This document shows positions 61,901-64,000 of a stretch of DNA of 64,000 bases, one piece after another. Below the pieces are notes generated by a model, which worked only from the letters and a program-made list of their open reading frames with translations, was not told the origin of the DNA and made no database searches. Both the position numbers and the translations under genes were made by a program. This DNA is from Isoetes taiwanensis (Eukaryota > Streptophyta > Lycopodiopsida > Isoetales > Isoetaceae): assembly GCA_021234155.1 (NCBI GenBank), contig JAJEKV010000061.1, positions 1,451,950 through 1,515,949 of the forward strand, in the 5' to 3' direction. The stretch's first letter is position 1, and each line of letters starts with the position of its first letter.

Positions 61901-62501
61901 GCGCTGAAGCAAAAAGCAAATGACAAGAAATGGTTTGCTAAACGGCCACTTAACTTTTAAAATTTTAAATTTTTTTCTTATTAACTTCAAAATTTTATTA
62001 TTAAAAAAAATATACGGCGGAAATACGCCACATACGGTCGGCTTACCGATGGGCATTATAATGGCCGACCGGGCAAGGCCGCCGAATGCAAGCGGCGCGG
62101 AAGTTGACTGGCGGGCCTGCTGACTCAAGTCTGACGGGTCGGGCGCCGACAAAGATTTCGGCGCTTCGATCTTGATCAGCAGAATTTACAAAAGGCAAGC
62201 GGCCGAAGTTCGCTTTTGGGCCCGCCCTTGACCATTTTCCGCCTAAGTTGATCGCTCTAGGGTAATTCGAGTACGCCTGGGTCATCGAACCATCATCTTC
62301 GCCATTTGAGCTACCCACCGGCACCTTCTAGGCCTCCAATCTTGGCCCTCCACTTCAAAGCTACAATTTCTTAACTTAACCTAACACCAAGCCAAACAAC
62401 AAAGAGAACTAACGACACATTGACTTAGCCTCCTCCTAACTACCGTGGTTATGAAGTTAGTGTTTGGTTAGTTGCTATGATTTCGAAAGCAACCAAATCA
62501 C
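58513..62501 (-). pseudogene. Gypsy 5' part: leader and unassigned frames upstream of the Gag knuckle
   Basis: Broken minus-strand frames cover most of this interval. Near 61,549-61,776 is a frame starting MAITKRAPGSTTLSIVEIYAMIAKHMA with DILLDELVNRFENNDRIPYP. A charged, Arg/Gly/Pro-rich part lies at about 60,630-61,210. A further frame starts MVCRRRPSLLGTLMEKWD near 60,313 and continues through 59,440-59,930 (IGIGDFALEELSGGATRRA; YCELAGIVWMISS). Some of it should be N-terminal Gag; the rest may be an extra ORF before gag. I do not recognise a domain. The stretch is rich in CG and poor in CAG/CTG, so frames are unreliable. TA repeats lie at 58,889-58,916. Confidence 0.4.
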
Positions 62502-62513
62502 GGCTCGATACCA
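62502..62513 (-). promoter_or_regulatory. primer binding site of the Gypsy element
   Basis: Minus strand TGGTATCGAGCC next to the 5' LTR. It resembles the initiator-Met-tRNA site with CAG replaced by CG, the same change seen elsewhere in the right half of the window. Confidence 0.7.
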
Positions 62514-63976
62514 CCGCGGACGCTCCTCGGAATATATACGACCCTCTGACGATATATATCGGGACTTTCCCCTCCCATGGCAATCATCTCACCACGAAGC
62601 GTGGCCCTCCGCCTATTTCGACCATCTATGAAATGAGGCCCGAAAGAAGGACACTGAAGGGTCATTCGCCCACGCCTTCAATGGGACTCCTACGTCGCGA
62701 AGCATGAATACAAGGGTTAGCACACAAAGATGAATATACATAAATAACCACCACGAAGGGTGGCGATCCATCTAATATACCAACGGCATAGAATATGCAT
62801 CTAATCCTAAGAAAACACCCGAACCCGTGTTCTACCCGGCTCGCAAACTCCCGTGAGGATCGACCGACGGCCGGGCCTCAAGAGATCAGCCAGATCGAAG
62901 CCCTGGCATGGCGCTGGTCGGCATAGAACATTGGCTAGGGTTGTCCACTCCATCCGCCCCTCCCCGTGCACACTTTGCAGATGGGTCAATTCATGCTATG
63001 GCTTCGCTATAGCCTTCTCCGAGACGCAGAAACTCGTGGCATCACCCTCGAGCCTACTCCGGTGTTCATGACGCCTCGGTCCGATGAGGCAGGTCGGGGA
63101 GGCGCCCCTTCCGTCCGCACAAGGTTTCATGGGTGAGCTAGAGAATACGTGCCACATCACATCGACCCCCGCATCCGTGCAGGACTTTACTCACCCTAAA
63201 TCTACTCAAAGTGCGTGGTGCTCCATACGGATCACACCTCTACACCTGTGGAGTGTCGCACCCATACCCGCCCTCTACGTGACCGCTATCGCCTAGCCCA
63301 CCAGGGAGTCTCAGAGCCTTGTATGCTCGCGGCAAGACCCCACCCCTCATGTCACCACTGTGTTCCTTGTCTGGTGCTAAGCCATACCATAGCATCTAGG
63401 ACCCGGTGGGTTCTTGTGCACAGGCCGCATTTAATAGGACTCTACAGGGCGCTTTCTAGGAGCATACTACAATACACGGCTCAGAGGTCTCTACCCCCCG
63501 TAATCCCCTCGTTTCAGAGTCAGATTAACAAAGAATTGACAATCCATCCTTTCAGAGTAGAAACCAGAATTGAATATAAAGAGAACTTGCTTGTACAATC
63601 AAGGGTTAGTTTCTATGATTGACTCACAAAGAGAACAGAGAAACGGACACAACCAAGCGTTATCTAGAATCCACATAACCACCTACCTGAATTCTGGCTG
63701 GACTCGTTTCCATGGGGCGCCTCCATCTCCTGGGAGTTGAGAATTCAGCCAGCTACTTCCACGGGGGACGCACTGCTATGGTGATTCTCTGCAAGTGTAT
63801 GATGGCGCCAGCCCCCGGGCCTTCCTTGGTCGATCTTCAGGAGTCAATCCCAGGGATAGGGGTCAAGTTGGCATCCAAACTTGGCAATCCCCATGCTGCC
63901 CAATCGATTGGGGCAGGTGGCGCCTTCCCAAATGGTAATTAGCCTAATTTCCTAGGTTATAGGTTATTATTATTAA
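62514..63976 (-). repeat. Gypsy 5' LTR, interrupted
   Basis: Matches 34,095-35,526 through to ...ggttattattattaa and then switches to Helitron sequence. The rest of this LTR lies beyond the window. Confidence 0.88.
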
Positions 63977-64000
63977 CTAGTAATGGTGCCCAGCATTGCT
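63977..64000 (-). mobile_element. Helitron 3' terminus inserted in the Gypsy LTR
   Basis: CTAG at 63,977-63,980 (the minus-strand 3' end) followed by aatggtgcccagcattgct. All 24 bases are identical to the terminus at 9,471-9,494. The hairpin is cut by the window edge. Insertion is between A and T, as shown by the empty site at 35,526/35,527. Confidence 0.85.

Overview
The window is nuclear DNA of a seed plant, most likely a flowering plant. It is low in GC and carries a homeodomain gene with plant-type GT-AG introns. Around that gene lie plant LTR retrotransposons (Copia and Gypsy chromovirus types), a Rep/Hel Helitron and several decayed gene copies. There are no operons, ribosome binding sites, CRISPR arrays, tRNA genes or rRNA genes that I can see. 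Only one gene looks intact: OCP3-like, at 25,034-27,229. I cannot name the species.

Layout. 1-9,470 is mostly non-coding, with a Helitron 3' end at 3,332, short tandem repeats, an alpha/beta-hydrolase pseudogene (6,896-7,520) and a Gag zinc-knuckle fragment (7,527-7,855). 9,471 to about 22,264 is a minus-strand Helitron with a decayed Rep/Hel gene. It was split by a 5.86-kb Copia element (10,820-16,682, 785-bp LTRs, TSD ACTTG) and damaged by a second Copia remnant (18,733-19,510). 22,350-30,900 is gene space around OCP3. 30,906-31,590 has a poly(A) tract and an aspartic-protease pseudogene. 31,558-34,086 is a decayed minus-strand DUF7869-like, transposase-like gene.

From 34,095 past the right edge lies a nest of insertions. 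The outer element is a minus-strand Gypsy chromovirus (3' LTR 34,095-35,682, pol and gag 36,286-41,285, 5' part 58,513-62,513, 5' LTR from about 62,514). A second LTR element (41,290-58,512) with 2.8-kb LTRs and an internal region of only about 315 bp is inserted in it. The 5' LTR of that element is split by an unclassified insertion (about 46,987-58,268) carrying microsatellites and a 4,490-bp tandem repeat in about 2.3 copies. The 5' LTR of the outer Gypsy is hit at 63,977 by a Helitron whose empty site is preserved in the other LTR.

The most striking signal is not a gene. Repeat copies in the right half differ mostly at CAG/CTG sites, which appear as CG-containing strings (for example CAG as CGT or TCGG). 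This looks like long-read miscalling of methylated CHG cytosines, and it probably causes many of the apparent frameshifts in this region. Boundaries come from reading the sequence by eye; no alignment or search was run.
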